From Paralichthys olivaceus (taxonomy: Eukaryota; Chordata; Actinopteri; Pleuronectiformes; Paralichthyidae): a DNA stretch of 64,000 nucleotides. The position numbers were made by a program, and so were the translations under genes. Location: NCBI RefSeq assembly GCF_024713975.1, contig NC_091100.1, positions 20,261,501-20,325,500 of the forward strand, read 5' to 3'. The notes beneath the pieces were generated by a model. The model did no database searches. It saw nothing but the letters and a program-made list of their open reading frames with translations, and had not been told where the DNA came from. Shown here piece by piece: positions 26,303 to 41,912 of the stretch (position 1 is its first letter; each line of letters starts with the position of its first letter).

Positions 26303-27794
26303 CTCTGCCAAACGCTTAATCATTTGAGAGGTTTGGTTGAGAATGTGGGGTTGGGTCTCGATGTAGGGACGCCCACAGGTCCCTTTTGCCTGGGGACCGT
26401 TTAAACACACACGTCCGGAGAGGGCATTGGCAGCAGTGCAAGTTACAAAACTGTAACTAAGCAGCAGTCTGTTAACATGGATTTCTGTTCATGTGCATCT
26501 ATCACCTACTGGCAGACGATCAGTGTCCCTGAACACAAAACTCAATGTCACAGGAAACTGCTATCATTAAAAGCTTCCACAAATTTCACAAATACAGCGA
26601 TGGAGAAGAATAAAAAAACCAGAGGAAAGCAGATTGTTCTAGAGCAAAGATAAGACGGTGGCGGTGAGGTAGAAAAAAGGGATGCCAAGCTAAAAAAGAA
26701 TTTGCCTATCATTGCTTTTGGAGATAAAAATTGTATGTGTTGTAAGGATTTTATTCTGTAATGACCCTGAATCCTCAGATTGCTTGGAGGAATGTTGAAA
26801 CCATTAACATGTTTTAGAAAAAAATTAAATTTTTTTCATAATCTTTGTCAAGAATAAAAAGGTTGTGTTCAGAGGGCATAATAGAAAGACAACATGTTTT
26901 ATTTTTGAGGTGGTGACAACACGCAGCCTTAAAGAGGAAATTTCACCACCTGCTGATAATAAACTGGCTCGTATGTTGGCAGATGGGAGCCTGGAGACGC
27001 CACAGAAAATGTCTGTGAAGTATATGATGCATGAAGAAGCTTCAGACTTAAAGGAGGTGGATTTTTTTTTTTTTTTACAAAGGAAAATATAATCATTTCC
27101 CTACCTTGATTGATGAGTGCAGGATCTAATACTTACATTTAATCAAATGCTGCAATTAAATGCGATGCAGTGCCAATGCGATAACATGATGCAATGCAAA
27201 CCAATGCAATCAGATCCAATGAAATGGACCTCACTGTAAAAATTGCTGCTTTAAAGGTAATTTGTTTCTAAATCACTTTTTATCTCATTTGTTGAAATTC
27301 TCTTCATGTCCTGATAGCCATCAATGAATAGTCTTCTGAAACGATTCTGCTGCCATGGCCCTCAGGACTGAAATAAACATGACCAATCATTTGCAGGTTT
27401 CCTGCCTTGTCACCAACCGACCTGCCTGCAAATAACCACACCCTTCACAAGACGTAGAGACATACACAGCAGAAGCAGAGACGATAGTCGGACATTGGCA
27501 AGTGTTTTGTGGAAAAGTCGTCTTCTAGCAGTTGGCACTGCACGTTCATGTGTTTTGGGGGGGTAGCTTTGACGAGAGAGCTGATGGGAGGGGGTCGGAT
27601 GTTTTAGTTGCATTTCTCAAAGCTTGGCTTTTCCAATTTCCATTACCAACCTATAGCGTTAATCGTCCCTTCACATAGTGAAGCTTTAAGGCAGCAGGAG
27701 GTCGGGGTGTTTAGTTGGGAGCAAGTGTGTTTACACAGGAAACCAGTTCTCACCTGTGCCACCAACCCCAGAGCGATCGGTCTGTGCAGACTGA
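26303..27794. other. Spacer without recognisable gene
   Basis: AT-rich, with a degenerate (ATGCAATGC)-like tandem stretch at about 27145-27230 and a short poly-T run at 27061-27076. Nothing else could be named. Confidence 0.6.
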
Positions 27795-28225
27795 AATATC
27801 TCGATAAATATTTGATGGATCGCCATGAAACATTGTGCAGATACGTATGTGCTCCACAATGTGAGTTGTGAAGAAAGTGGTCACCAGGAGATAAAAGCTT
27901 GGATAGTTCATCCAGCGCAACCATCAGGTTAAAAAAAAAAGGAGAAAAATATGATGGAGAATTTTCACACTCAGATGCTTTGGCCCTCTTCACAATAAAG
28001 AAGAATAAAGACACTAACTGCCATAATTAAATATTACATCACATTCATTTGCCCGACACTTTGGTACAAAGGGAATTGCCTTCACATTGAAAAGAAACAA
28101 GTGCTAGACGACGGTGTAATGGTAATGACATGGTAAATGTTGTTCCTGCTAAGCATCAGCATGTTAACATTTAAAGCATATTAGCGTGCTTACATTAGCA
28201 CATGGCTTAAAGCACAACTGTGCCC
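27795..28225 (-). repeat. Dispersed teleost repeat, copy 1 of family C
   Basis: It contains 'aaatatctcgataaatatttgatggatcgccatgaaacattgtgcagatacg', then '-agttcatccagcgcaaccatcagg', a short insertion, and 'gttgttcctgctaagcatcagcatgttaacatttaaagcatattagcgtgc'. The copy at about 51360-51680 carries the reverse complements of the same motifs (gatggtggcactaactc, catgctaacatgccaatgttaagcaggta). No coding capacity was found. Confidence 0.65.
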
Positions 28226-28340
28226 GGCAGCCTCAAGAGCAGCACACTCTGTCTCGTTTTAACCCTTAACCACAATCTGTGTCTGTCCTCAACCAGGCAG
28301 CGGCACATCAAACAGCCTGAGTCACAACTGTAATGGAGCT

Positions 28341-28366
28341 TTTTTTTTTGGGGGGGGGGGGGGGGT
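28341..28366. repeat. Poly-T/poly-G homopolymer junction
   Basis: Nine to ten T followed by about 15 G. It is a likely polymorphic or assembly-sensitive position and could form a G-rich structure. Confidence 0.85.
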
Positions 28367-28574
28367 CTTCCTCATGGCTCATGGGAGCGTCAGACCAGAA
28401 AATGTTCTTATGGATCCATTTGAAAGGCAAAATATCCATCAATATATTTTTTTTTTTTTGTTATTTACTTTGAATTTACTTGTTAGACTCAGAAAAATGG
28501 GATATGACGATTTTACATGAACAACCATTACTTTCATCATTAATTATTCAAGCCTGAACAGTAATTGGTTCCTT

Positions 28575-28800
28575 CTCTGATTTACCGTGGGCCATACCGT
28601 TCATCATCCACATAAGAGGCCAAACTGCACCATAATGCTCAAGGTGATCTATAGCGGACAAATGAGAGGCCTAATTAATAACAGCGGCCTCTTGCTGGCA
28701 CCTCTTGGCCTCGCCGTTATTATATGTGCATTAACAGCTTGTGCTCATTGCCTGCTAATTAACCATTGCTTAACATGCAGTGAAGGGTGGAGGAGGATGG
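28575..28800. promoter_or_regulatory. Candidate conserved non-coding element
   Basis: Unique sequence with several homeodomain-type cores (cctaattaataacag, gcattaacagcttg, gctaattaaccattgcttaac) spaced among GC-balanced DNA, between repeat-rich flanks. It looks like a developmental enhancer, but only on motif density. Conservation was not tested. Confidence 0.28.
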
Positions 28801-31379
28801 AGCCAACGCAGCAGCAGTGGCAGCGGTGGGACCCCCTGTGAGACACCTATAAGATGGGACCCCAAGAAGCACTGTACCCTTGGGGACAGCCTGGGACTGC
28901 AGGGCAGAATGGATGGCTGCGTTCACGACCATAAATTCAACACTCCCCTAACTATCCCATTCATCATATGCACACCAGACTCCTCCACACCGTGAACATG
29001 CCAGCACCAGTCCTACCTCCCTGGTTCGTCCTGTAGTAAATACAGACTGAGATAGGACAGAGAGTGAAAAACATGAGATAAGTGTATCAGTGAAATGACC
29101 ATATGACAATGCACAGCCCTCTATTTCTCCTTGGAGTGTACGAATTCATTTGTACTGGGGCGGGGACACCAGTCCTCTCTCTCTCTTTCGCCCTCTGTCT
29201 CTCTCTCTCTACAAAACATACATTTTCATATCTTCCTCTCAGCTGGTCACCATTTATTTCAGAATTTCCTCGACTCTTTGTAGATACGGGGTGTGTTGGA
29301 GCTGTGCTGGGTGGTGGAATAAATCACATGGCTGCTGCAATGCAGAATATGATCTCATGCAACACCAGCACAGTAACACAAACAAGATGTGTTTGTGTTG
29401 TTGCAGAAGCAGCCTTCCCTGAGACTACATGTGCAACCTCATAAAATGAAATCACTTGTTGTTGCTGTTGTTTTCACTGATGCAACAGTTTTTTTTTTCT
29501 GTCTGGTTTGTTATTCTACTTGAATGTCATTAATGCAGATTTATTGCGACGGTGGATGCTGTTGATTAAAGTTGAAATGATTCCTCTCTTTTGTCAAATT
29601 TTTACAAAAACCCTGAGTTTGCTGTTGAGTTGTATTTATGAGGCTAAATGTGCAGTGAAATGCAAGCACCTGCACGTATGACGTAAGAGCTCACAGAGCA
29701 AAAGTCTGAGAAACACATCAGAGCAGAGAAAATGTAAAGTTAGGACTCTTGGGTTACTTGTACGGGGAAATGGACTTGATTATAAAAGGAATAAATAAGT
29801 AATTATGATTAAATATTATATTACAAATTCACAGCTGTCGATGAGTTCATATAAATGAGAATTTGTGAATATATATTTAATCATGTTTCATAAACCAGTG
29901 TGTGAATATTTTATATGAATGAAAACATGTAATGTCACATTTTTTTCTCTAAGCTTCCTTGCCTTTAAATTCAGCTCCCTTCTATGTGTGAATATTTTAT
30001 ACATTAGAAAATGTATATTCATGAGTTTAGATTGTTGCTCTACATATTCACAAAGTCACTTTAAGCTCTATGCATTTTCCATAATATTGAATGTATTTTT
30101 TTTTCAAACAACTCTTGTAAAAGGAGTCAGCTTTGATTTCCAACTGTCTTTGTTTCAGACGCCTTGTTTGAATAATACAACTTTATTCATTGCATACGTG
30201 TATAAGCTAAAACTTATGCATCTATAGCCTCAATTCTCTTCTACACATCTCTTTTCAGTTTTCCATTTGTCTGTGTTTTTCGCCCTCATTTCTCTGTGAC
30301 CCTCTAAGTGATTTATGGCGGCAGAAGACAGTCTGAAGCTGGGTAAAAAGAAATATCTTTCTTTTGAATGAATCTGCATTTCACACTTTTGCTGCTATTC
30401 CAATATTAATTCTCTTATCTCCGAATCAATCATAATTAGTCTTGCTGCTTGCCAACCAGCCTGGCCTGAATGCAGTATGAGGACCAGGGACAGAAGAGGA
30501 GGAAAACCCATATAAAGACGTGTTTCTACTGCCCTCAAGTGTTTGCCAGAGGAACTGTAAGGACAGAAGAAGCAGAAAGGATGCTGGTATTAAGAGCAGC
30601 TAGTACCCACAGTACAGCTGGACATGGGGGCTCTATGAAAAGTGATGCAAGGACTAATAAGTTTCTAGACTCCCACGGTAGGTTCCTCAGTTTTTTGTGA
30701 TAATGGTTGGGATGTTTGCACGAGGACCTCGGTGTCAACTGCAAGATGTTTTCCTCCTGCCAGGAGCTCCATCACCTGCAAACTGGGAAAGATCAGCAGA
30801 AGAGGACAAGTCATTTCACAGTGTGCTCATTTTTCACAAAGAGAATTACTCCAGGCGATGGAGATTGTGTCTGCAGAATGACAAGGGGTTAGCAAGCACC
30901 ACGAAGATCAATGTGGATAATGGAGTGGTGCTGTCTCAACACCAGGGAAACACATAACAAAGTATGTGTTACAAGTGACCAGAGCTGAGAGTATACTCTC
31001 AGGAAAAGAATGAAACAGAACATTTCAATCCATATAACTGTGGACAGACAGAATCGTTTAAAGGGTCATTTCACCCATATTCTGATGATATTCAATAAAT
31101 GAATGCACTTTAAGCAGAGGGATAAAAGGCAAAATAGAGAAAAAGACAAAACGACAATACCCTTCAGTTTTTTTGCATAACTTTTAAATCTGAAACTGTT
31201 TTAAATTGGGCAAAATATGATTACATTATTTTTAATGTATTGTAAATACAGTTGATAGTTGATAACGACATGTGAGAGTGTGTTTAAAACCTGCCTCACA
31301 CTGGAAATTTGATTGAGTACATTTAGGTTAAGATGGATTGTCCCAACTCAATTAGGCAAAACATCATTTCTGAGCTCCA

Positions 31380-31505
31380 GGTTAAATTCAGGTTAGGTTA
31401 GGTTGGGCTTAGGTTTCTGTTATGGTTAACTTTTGGTTTAGGTTATGGTTAAGGTTTAGGTTTAGGTGTAGGTTTAGGACAAGGTTGGATCCAGGTTTGG
31501 GTTAT
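31380..31505 (+). repeat. Degenerate GGTTTAGG/GGTTAGG tandem tract
   Basis: Runs such as 'ggttaggttaggttgggcttagg' and 'ggtttaggtttaggtgtaggtttagg' repeat a 5- to 7-base theme across about 120 bases. It resembles but does not match the vertebrate telomere unit TTAGGG; most units are TTTAGG or TTAGG. Confidence 0.8.
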
Positions 31506-32424
31506 TATGGTGAGAAATCAAGGTACACATGAAAAAAAACAAAAAAAACAAACAAGGTTACATCTGGTGCCCAGGGTGGAAGTTGGTCCTGAAGGCTGCT
31601 GCAGGTGAAGCTCAGAAGGTCAGACAAAAGGTAAGTGCCATTACATCCTAAATGCCCCACAGACATGATTTAAGATGAGGTTTAAGTTAAGCTTTTGTTC
31701 ATTAGTCATTCGACACATGAGCATGTCATCCCGTGTCATCATGTTTTCATTAATACAATATTTTTTTGACTCACTCGTTCAACAAAGGCGTGTAGAGGCA
31801 CGACCATGTTGCTCTCTTGCTCCTTCTGCTTCTGGCGCTCTCTCTCTATCAAAGCGGGTCAAACAGCAGGCTTTTTGTTTCTGTATTAATGTATTCTGTT
31901 TGTTTTGTGAGCCACACGTCTCCTCTTCTCCACCACAGTTGTGCTTTAAAACCCTTCAGGGGTATCTGAGGGATCCAGCTGACAGATGGTGAGGGCTGGA
32001 GGAACGTGTTGGAGGATTGTGGACTGCGACCCCCCGGATGTTACGGTGACGCGCATTGTCTTCAAACAGACTCCATCACTGTGCAGGTGTGTGTCTAACT
32101 TCAGGTGTTTTCCTCCTCCAGCCAGAGCATTTATTCCTGCTCACTGTTCCAGCTGTGTTAATACTGCTTTAACTCCATCTAAAGTATGCTCATGAAAGAT
32201 GGAGGGATGTGTTAAATATTAAACATTGACAGTCAGTTGAATATTGGATCCGTAATGATGACATGACCTGTTAAGATGCCTGGAGAACAAAGCTACTTCA
32301 ACTGTAGCTACCAAAACAAACTTGGATTCTAACCAACTGATTATATGAAACTTGGTAGAAAGATGTGGCATCCTGGTGCAGATCTGGATTTGGGGGAAGA
32401 TCCAGGAAATTGTTTCACCTTTCT

Positions 32425-32610
32425 TTTCACCCTCTTGTTAACGGTTGTCCTGTAACCAGAACCAGTCTGTGGTTCGATCCCCATCTGGTCTATTGCCCCT
32501 CACAGAAAAAAGTGCTGCTCATAGATGCACTGTATGAATGTGTGTGTGAAGGGCAATAAACTGAACTGTAAAGTGCTTTGAGTGGTCATCAAGACTAGAA
32601 AAGCTTGATA
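32425..32610 (+). mobile_element. tRNA-derived SINE, 5'-truncated
   Basis: A clean pol III B-box (GGTTCGATCCC, starting near 32471) is followed by the body 'gatgcactgtatgaatgtgtgtgtgaa' and 'taaagtgctttgagtggtcatcaagactagaaaagc', which I recognise as a very common teleost SINE body. The A-box half is not recognisable, so it is a truncated or mutated copy and not a tRNA gene. Confidence 0.8.
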
Positions 32611-33012
32611 TTAACACAAAACCTTTATAACTGTTTACAATACTGTTTGCACTATATACTCTTAATCCTGTTTTTATCTGCCATATTATATTTATACTGT
32701 AATTCTGTTAATTCTGTTAATACTGCCATATTTATATTTATATTATATTTATATTCCACTGACAATTCTGTTTGTATTTATACCATTCATTCTGTTCATC
32801 CCGCCACATCTGCCATATTTACATTTATACTCTTTATATCATCTAGATTTGCCACTGCCTGTTTATATCTTTTAATTACTTATATTTTTTATATTTTATA
32901 TTTCATGTTTAATGCTGTTTGCACCAGGGATTAGAGGGAAACACTATTTCAATTCTCTGTATGTCCTGCACATATGGCATTATTCATAATATAGTTGACT
33001 TGACTTGATAAC
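32611..33012 (+). repeat. LINE/SINE 3' tail repeat, AT-rich
   Basis: A succession of 'tactgttt-gcac', 'tctgttaatactgccatatttata' units ends in 'gggaaacactatttcaattctctgtatgtcctgcacatatggca' and 'tagttgacttgacttga'. This is a typical degenerate 3' end of a teleost non-LTR element with a TTGACTTGA tail. The open frame across it is fortuitous. Confidence 0.6.
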
Positions 33013-35472
33013 TTAATTTTCCCTATTTTAACTTTGAAATTGCACCATTATTTAGTTAGAGGCTTTAAAACTAGCTTGTGGGTTTTCTTCCTCTTCCTGC
33101 ACTGTATATTATTCATCCTGGCATTTTCTTTGCATTTTGTTAAGTCTATGCAAAGAAATAAATTACAAAAAATACAAATTACAAAATGCTTAATGTCATT
33201 AACAATAGATGAGAGCAATTAGATAAAGATTTTTACCACATAGTTGAGTGATGGTTGATGAGTCATTTGTTTTTTTTACTAATATCAGTGTAATGTTTTC
33301 TTTTTTCTGAAACAGAATTCATATTTTTATTTTCTTGTCTTATTGTGTTACAGTGGAATTCAAAATAACCTTGAAGCGCAGCTCATTCTCATATGAAATA
33401 AAATAATGTTCAGTATTGCTGTGGTTATTATTACCCCCTCATGTGATATTTCAAATGTCTTCAGGTTCTCGTGGCATTTCACACCTTTATTTTAAGTTTG
33501 GGTAAAATACTAATCTTGAAATGCTAAAATGGCACCAAAGTTCATCACAAGGAATTTGTTCTAAAACCCTGATTTTCTTATGTTTCTCCACTGAAGAGTA
33601 TTTTATTGTCCTCCTGTAGTTTGAGAGCTTTTCAGGTCATATATTTTAAAGCCCTTAGTGCTTCATTAGAAAAGTGAAGAAAAAGAAAATAGAGTCAGAT
33701 GTAGCCAGGCTTCCTGACAGATGTGGAACTCACTGTTTGGTCAGTGCCTTCAAGATACTCTTTAGTAGACTTTCACCCCAGCCTCTTTCAGTCTGTGCAC
33801 ACATGAAGCTCTCAGAAGACCAAGCATCCCAGGCAGGTGCAATTTTAAAAGGTTCCTGGGAGTATCAGCTGGTGTATAGACATGTGCATATGTCTGTAGA
33901 CTCTTTGAAACACTGTAGTATCTCCTCTTTCAAAATAAGAAGTATCAAACTGTTTACAAGCTACCTAAATAACTGATTTACTCTGTGCAGCCAGTTCAGA
34001 CATCCATTTGCTTTAAATGTCAACAGGCTCACTGCTAACAGAGCAACAGAGGGCTGACTCTGCAGCTCCTCTGAACTCTCAGAGCTCTGCACCCTGGCTG
34101 CAGTCCCCGCTCTCTAAAAACAGCAGCAGCAAAAGAGTTTGTTTCTCCCTTTACAAGGAAGCGCTTAAGTGCTGTGAAGACATGAGGGAGGCAATCAGTC
34201 TGTGTGCACGGCCCACAAGGAGCACTTGGACAGAGCTATTGCATTAGCAGGGCTGTTGCCTCCCCAGCTCAGAGTCTGAGGCAAGGTCAGCCGCCGGGCT
34301 CCAGGGAGGACGGGGACGACGACTAAAATACTCAGAGGAGCCCAGAAAAGGTCACAGTGATGAGAGGATTGCAGGGGCAGAACGCTGGCGCTCTTTACAA
34401 GCTGCCAGCCATGTAGCAGAGATGTGGTGGCTCTTAACAGTCACTGGGGGCCACAGCCACAACACGGATGTGCTTATTTGAGGTTTGTCTGGGGTTAGAG
34501 CACAAGTTGTGTTCGTCGTCAGGTGTTTAGAGATATACAGTCCTCTGAGGTGTGACCTGGTCACAAGTCATCCACGTTTACCTCATTAGCTGCTGTTAGT
34601 GGCTGACTGATAAACGTATTACTATCACTCTGTCTTACACACAAACCGTTCCCACCTGAGGAGTGACAACAGGTGGATGAATTCTAAGCGTTAAATAAAT
34701 GTCAATATACTGAAGACCTACCCAAAAACATTAAAGGTCATGCACGAAATATTTTCATGTATTTAGAATGAAATTCAAATGATATTCTATTAGTCTTAGG
34801 ATTCTGGGTGATCCTGTCTCCAGCATGCTGTGTTTATCTCAATGCTCCTGTTTAGCCAGATATTTGCTTATAATTTTTTTTCTGTTTATATGACATTTTC
34901 TTTTACCTTCAAATTTGATGGTTTTTTATTCCTGTTTACTTTTCAGGTTCTGTCTCATGTTTACTGAAAGATGTTTTTCTGATGGTCAGTCAATGGCTCT
35001 TCAGTTTGGTCACCAGTTTAAAGATTTGTTTACTGAATATATGATCATTCTTCTCTAACCTCTCATTGTGTTCACACCCTTCAGATCTAAGCCACTTAAG
35101 TTTTTCTTTTAAAATCCCAAATCATCAGTTTCAGAAACATTCAAACCAACCATCATGCCTCTTTCTGAGGTTGATGTCAACTGAAGCTTCTGACCTGTAT
35201 TGTTTTTTAGCATTGCAGCAACATGGACTGATTCCATAGTTTCCATATTGCCAATTACACTCCTGTTTCTTAAGTTGTCTGAGTTTACATTTTGTCTCAC
35301 CCTCTCTGTGGAGTTCAAGGCAAGAATCAAATGATTCTGCAAGTTTAACTGTCAAGTTCTAATCAAACAACCAAACACCAGCACCCTGATTTGTCTTTTC
35401 TGAAGGAGGAGTTATTTCTTTACAGACACATGAAAAACAGCAGCAGACCACCAGCTTCCTGTTGGTTGTTTT

Positions 35473-35479
35473 TTATTTG
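35473..35479 (-). terminator. rps15a: Poly(A) signal of rps15a
   Basis: The reverse complement of 'ttttatt' here gives AATAAA about 15-20 nt after the stop codon. The short 3'UTR is typical of ribosomal protein genes. Confidence 0.75.
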
Positions 35480-35493
35480 CAGTTCTTTACATT

Positions 35494-38199
<2,706 letters not shown>

Positions 38200-38968
38200 T
38201 TACAAACTGGAGAAGAATTTAAGTAAGTCTGTGTCATCACATTACTAAATAATAGACCTAACACATCAAGTACACACAATTACAGCAGAGTGGGACCAAC
38301 ATAAACCCACCATTAACGACAAAGAGTATATAAAGTAGTGGCACATCACGTTCAGTTAGCACAGCCTGGCTAGCACTTAGCAAGTAGCGACGCTTTCATA
38401 TATTACGAATGAACAATAGCACCTTGGCTAAACTGAATTGGACAGGTTAGTGAACATTGTGCTGACACCGGCGGACATTTAACACACAGCGGGCAGCGCT
38501 GCTTCAAACTCGGTCCCGGTGAATAAATCAAACGAGACTCCCCACAGCATGGTCCTTCATGAGCACAGCGGCTAGCTAGCCTCAACGACTTCAACAGCAC
38601 AGTGGAGCTCCACACTTGCACAGTGAGCACACAGCGGGCAGAGAACCTCGTGTGTTGCGCTCAGACAAAAACACGCCATACAGGTAGGTTCCTCTGAAGT
38701 GAATTAGCGGAGAAGACATGTGTGGTCGCTAAGCTAACAGCTCACTGCGGGCGCATTGAACGCACAGACTCCCAGGGCCGGACACAGCGACTGAGAGGAA
38801 CTTTGAAGCCCGACTGTGATTCTCTACTTTCACAGATCGAGACAATAATCATCTCAAATTATCCATCTGCTCTTTCTCTACACCGTGATCACATCGATTG
38901 GTTATTTAACCTTCAGATGCTTCAGATACGTAGAAGATTGGAGGTGACGGTGAAGAAAGACATCTTAC

Positions 38969-38997
38969 CGGTTCTGCAATATGGCGGAAAGAGGAAG
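38969..38997 (-). promoter_or_regulatory. rps15a: Non-coding first exon and 5'TOP start of rps15a
   Basis: On the - strand the sequence CTTCCTCTTTCCGCC begins at about 38997, an oligopyrimidine tract as found at the cap of ribosomal-protein mRNAs (translation control through mTOR/LARP1). It runs to ...GCAGAACCG, followed by a donor GTAAGA at 38968. The + strand complement AATATGGCGGA is a YY1-type site overlapping the start, usual for this gene class. With this exon the 5'UTR would be about 34 nt. The exact start nucleotide is inferred. Confidence 0.8.
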
Positions 38998-39104
38998 TAG
39001 AAAAACGCCGCAATGCAATATGGGAAAAAAATCGAAGATGTAGTCAAGCGAAGATGAGCCACACGGTTGCGAAAATAATGTCTCGTATAGAGTCCCAGTT
39101 GCAG

Positions 39105-39805
39105 TGGTGGGATGTAACTAATTACATTTATTTAGTTACTGTACTTATGTACTTAAGTTCATTTATTTTCAGGTAATTTTCACTTTACTCCACTACAAAT
39201 ATAGTGTATATATATAATATAATTTATAATATCTGTTGTTTACAATGTATTGAGTTACATGTTGACATTTATGATATGACTCAGGGGATTATGATTTATG
39301 ATCTTTTTTATAAACTTTCTTATAAACACTGATCCAATCATAGCAGGAAGATAAAGTCTCCAGAAACACCTTAGATATTAGATTGCATTTCATTGAGCTG
39401 ATGCTTTTATCCAAAGAGACTTACAATAAGTGCATCAACCATGAGGGAACAAACCCAGAACAACAAGAAAGTACAATTTGCTTTAAAAGAAGCCAAACTA
39501 CAAAGTGCTACAATGTAGGTGCCATATAAGTGCAACAATATATATTTATTATGTTATTAGACATGTTCTTCACCAAGGTATAGTCTGAAGGTTTGGATAG
39601 ATTTGGCCTTTTCATTATGGGCTACACTCAGGAAATACTTATTAATACTATAGTGATATTATGGTACAATAGTATATTTAAAAGCAAATGCATTTAATAA
39701 AGCAGAAAAGTTAATGTGGTACATTTACTCGAGAACATTTTGTGTATTTATTTGTACTTTTACTTAAGTGAAATGTTTGAGTACTTTCTCCACTACATGT
39801 AATGA
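39105..39805 (+). repeat. Teleost 'gtacttaagt' repeat with an inserted second repeat
   Basis: The left part (39105-39215) reads cagtggtgggatgtaactaa...cattta-ttagttactgtacttatgtacttaag...cactttactccactacaaata. The matching distal part (39690-39805) reads ggtacatttactcgag...ttgtacttttacttaagtg...gagtactttctccactacat. Between them, 39375-39545 is a different dispersed repeat (catttcattgagctgatgcttttatccaaagagacttacaataagtgcatcaaccatgaggg). Both are teleost repeats that I recognise by sequence. The arrangement suggests nested insertion. Confidence 0.6.
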
Positions 39806-41912
39806 AATAATGAAAAACGATACAAAGATGATTTGTATATTATTATCTTCAGTAACATGGCTTGTGGCCTGGAAATATATTTGTTGATTTAATCCGAGAG
39901 GGTTTATTGCGTGTACTTTGATACATGTCTAGCGGAATACTCTGACTCAACCAGATGCACACTACAGGCAGGATCTTCAGTAAACATGAGGCAATTTAAA
40001 GCAGGACTGAGGATGAGTAAAACTGCATCAATTTCTAACCATTCTGATGCAATTGGCTCAGCCATAAATATTTGGTGGATTTGTTAAAAACCAAAACAAA
40101 AGAAAGACTTTTTTAGCCTCATATGCGCATTCCTGACGAGGGTAATGTGGCTTGGTGCAAGCAATCACTGTTCACATTTGCTGAAGGTGCACATTACATG
40201 CAACATTTGGAAAGCAAGGTAATTTTCAGCATAATCAACAACAAAGCCCAGACTTAAGTGTTTATGTAACGCATTTTAGAGCAACAACAGGAGGATATGA
40301 CCAGTGTGGTTTGAGCGTGAAGGAAGGTGGCCAAGGTGTGTTTCATGAGATGAGTTGTTAATTGTAGATTAGGGCTGTGCACACAACACAGTTTCTGCAC
40401 AGCCCTGGCTCAGTAAACAGAAGAGATCATGCAACATCATTTGATTTAAGTTGGCATGAAACATCTCACAACTTATCTCTGTTGTTTCTGCTGCTCTCAG
40501 ATTTGCATGAATGGCTCTTAGAGACATGATGATCCCAGTGGAGCCTGTACGTTTGTGTAATCTTAAAGACATACTTGTGTCTTTTCACACACAGAAAACA
40601 ACATAGAATTATATTTAAGAATTAAATGCCAAGTCTTTTATTTCCTTCATATAGTTCAATTAAAAACAAACTTCACAAGCTCATCATTGTTTTATAATTG
40701 AAAAACCAGACAACCAGACTTGGGTGAAGCATGAACAAAAAATGCAGACTTCACATTATTAGGGCTAGTTAATATTTTATTCTCTGTTTCAACATGTGCA
40801 ACAATTCAGTCTGATACTTATTACCAGCAGGTACATTCTAGTCAAATCCTTATCATTTGATATCATATGATTATAATACAGTACCTAGAAGAAATTAAAA
40901 CAAACAGTTACAGTAACATCTGCAAATGTTTGGTAAAAGTAGCATGACATTGTGAAAAAAGTTGGATTTAAATGTTGTCCATAAAGATATTTGCAATACA
41001 AAGTCTGTATTATGTCTTTGCACATCACTGGATACACATGATCCCAACAGTGGGGTGGTGAAAAACCACGGTTGTTTTTTTTTTTTTTTAATTTTTATTT
41101 TGTAAGTAAATAAGTTAAATGGAAGAATATATATATTATGTTTTACTGTATTTATGTTTTGTATATTTTCTATACATGAGAAGAAATGATGTCTCTAGTA
41201 GGACAGAGATGATCTCCCACCAATATCAATTATCACACAGCATACATACAACTCACTGTCCTTTAATGTGTGCAAAAACTTGTATCAGTGTGAGTGCACT
41301 TTTGGAGTGCTCTGATTTGTGTTGTGTGAGAATCAGAATCATCCCATCCTAAATAATTACAATCATATGAAAAATATGACCATTGGGTACAAAGATAATA
41401 AATTAACCTATATCTAAAGCAAATTTAAATATTAACAACTGCAGTATATGATGTACGCATGTTTCTTTCTACGAGTCCTGTCCAAGCAACATGTTTGTGC
41501 CTCTGGCTTCTTGCAGGAGCCTCTTTCTCAACTCTACTACCATGCTCTGAAGTTGAATTTTCATGTTGAGTGATCAGGATGACAGTGAGCTGTAGATGGT
41601 GGAGTATGTCCAGCCACCTGCTAAAATCTAAAGCTTTCCCCACACTACAAGTGACTCACCTTTAGATTAGGCCTAAAGCTCTTTCCTCCGGTGTCCAGTA
41701 GAGGGGGAGCCAAACCACTCACACCCAGAAACAGTGACATACCCACCAGCCACCAATTTAACAGACACATGGAGCATAATGGAATGCTGAGCAGCACAAG
41801 ACGTAGTAACCAGATTTCTGTACTATTTCTATGGTTACATTTAAATTTCAAAACATTTTTCTCTGTTAAGCCTTTGTCTTGCTTTCTCTGTAGCTGCTTT
41901 CCATTCATACAC
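39806..41912. other. Spacer downstream of the notum-type gene
   Basis: AT-rich sequence with no supported exon. It probably includes the 3'UTR of the - strand gene that stops at 41913; a possible - strand AATAAA lies in the T-rich stretch at about 41090-41100. The transcript end is undetermined. Confidence 0.5.

Larger units (their letters stand above)
28801..35472. other. Gene-poor spacer, part 3
   Basis: Apart from the GGTTTA-rich tract, the SINE and the LINE tail listed separately, I see no exon or RNA gene. It ends at the poly(A) region of rps15a. Confidence 0.6.

Noticed and set aside
32465..32490. Possible tRNA gene (GGTTCGATCCC B-box)
   Set aside because: No matching A-box or cloverleaf arms; the body following it is a known teleost SINE.
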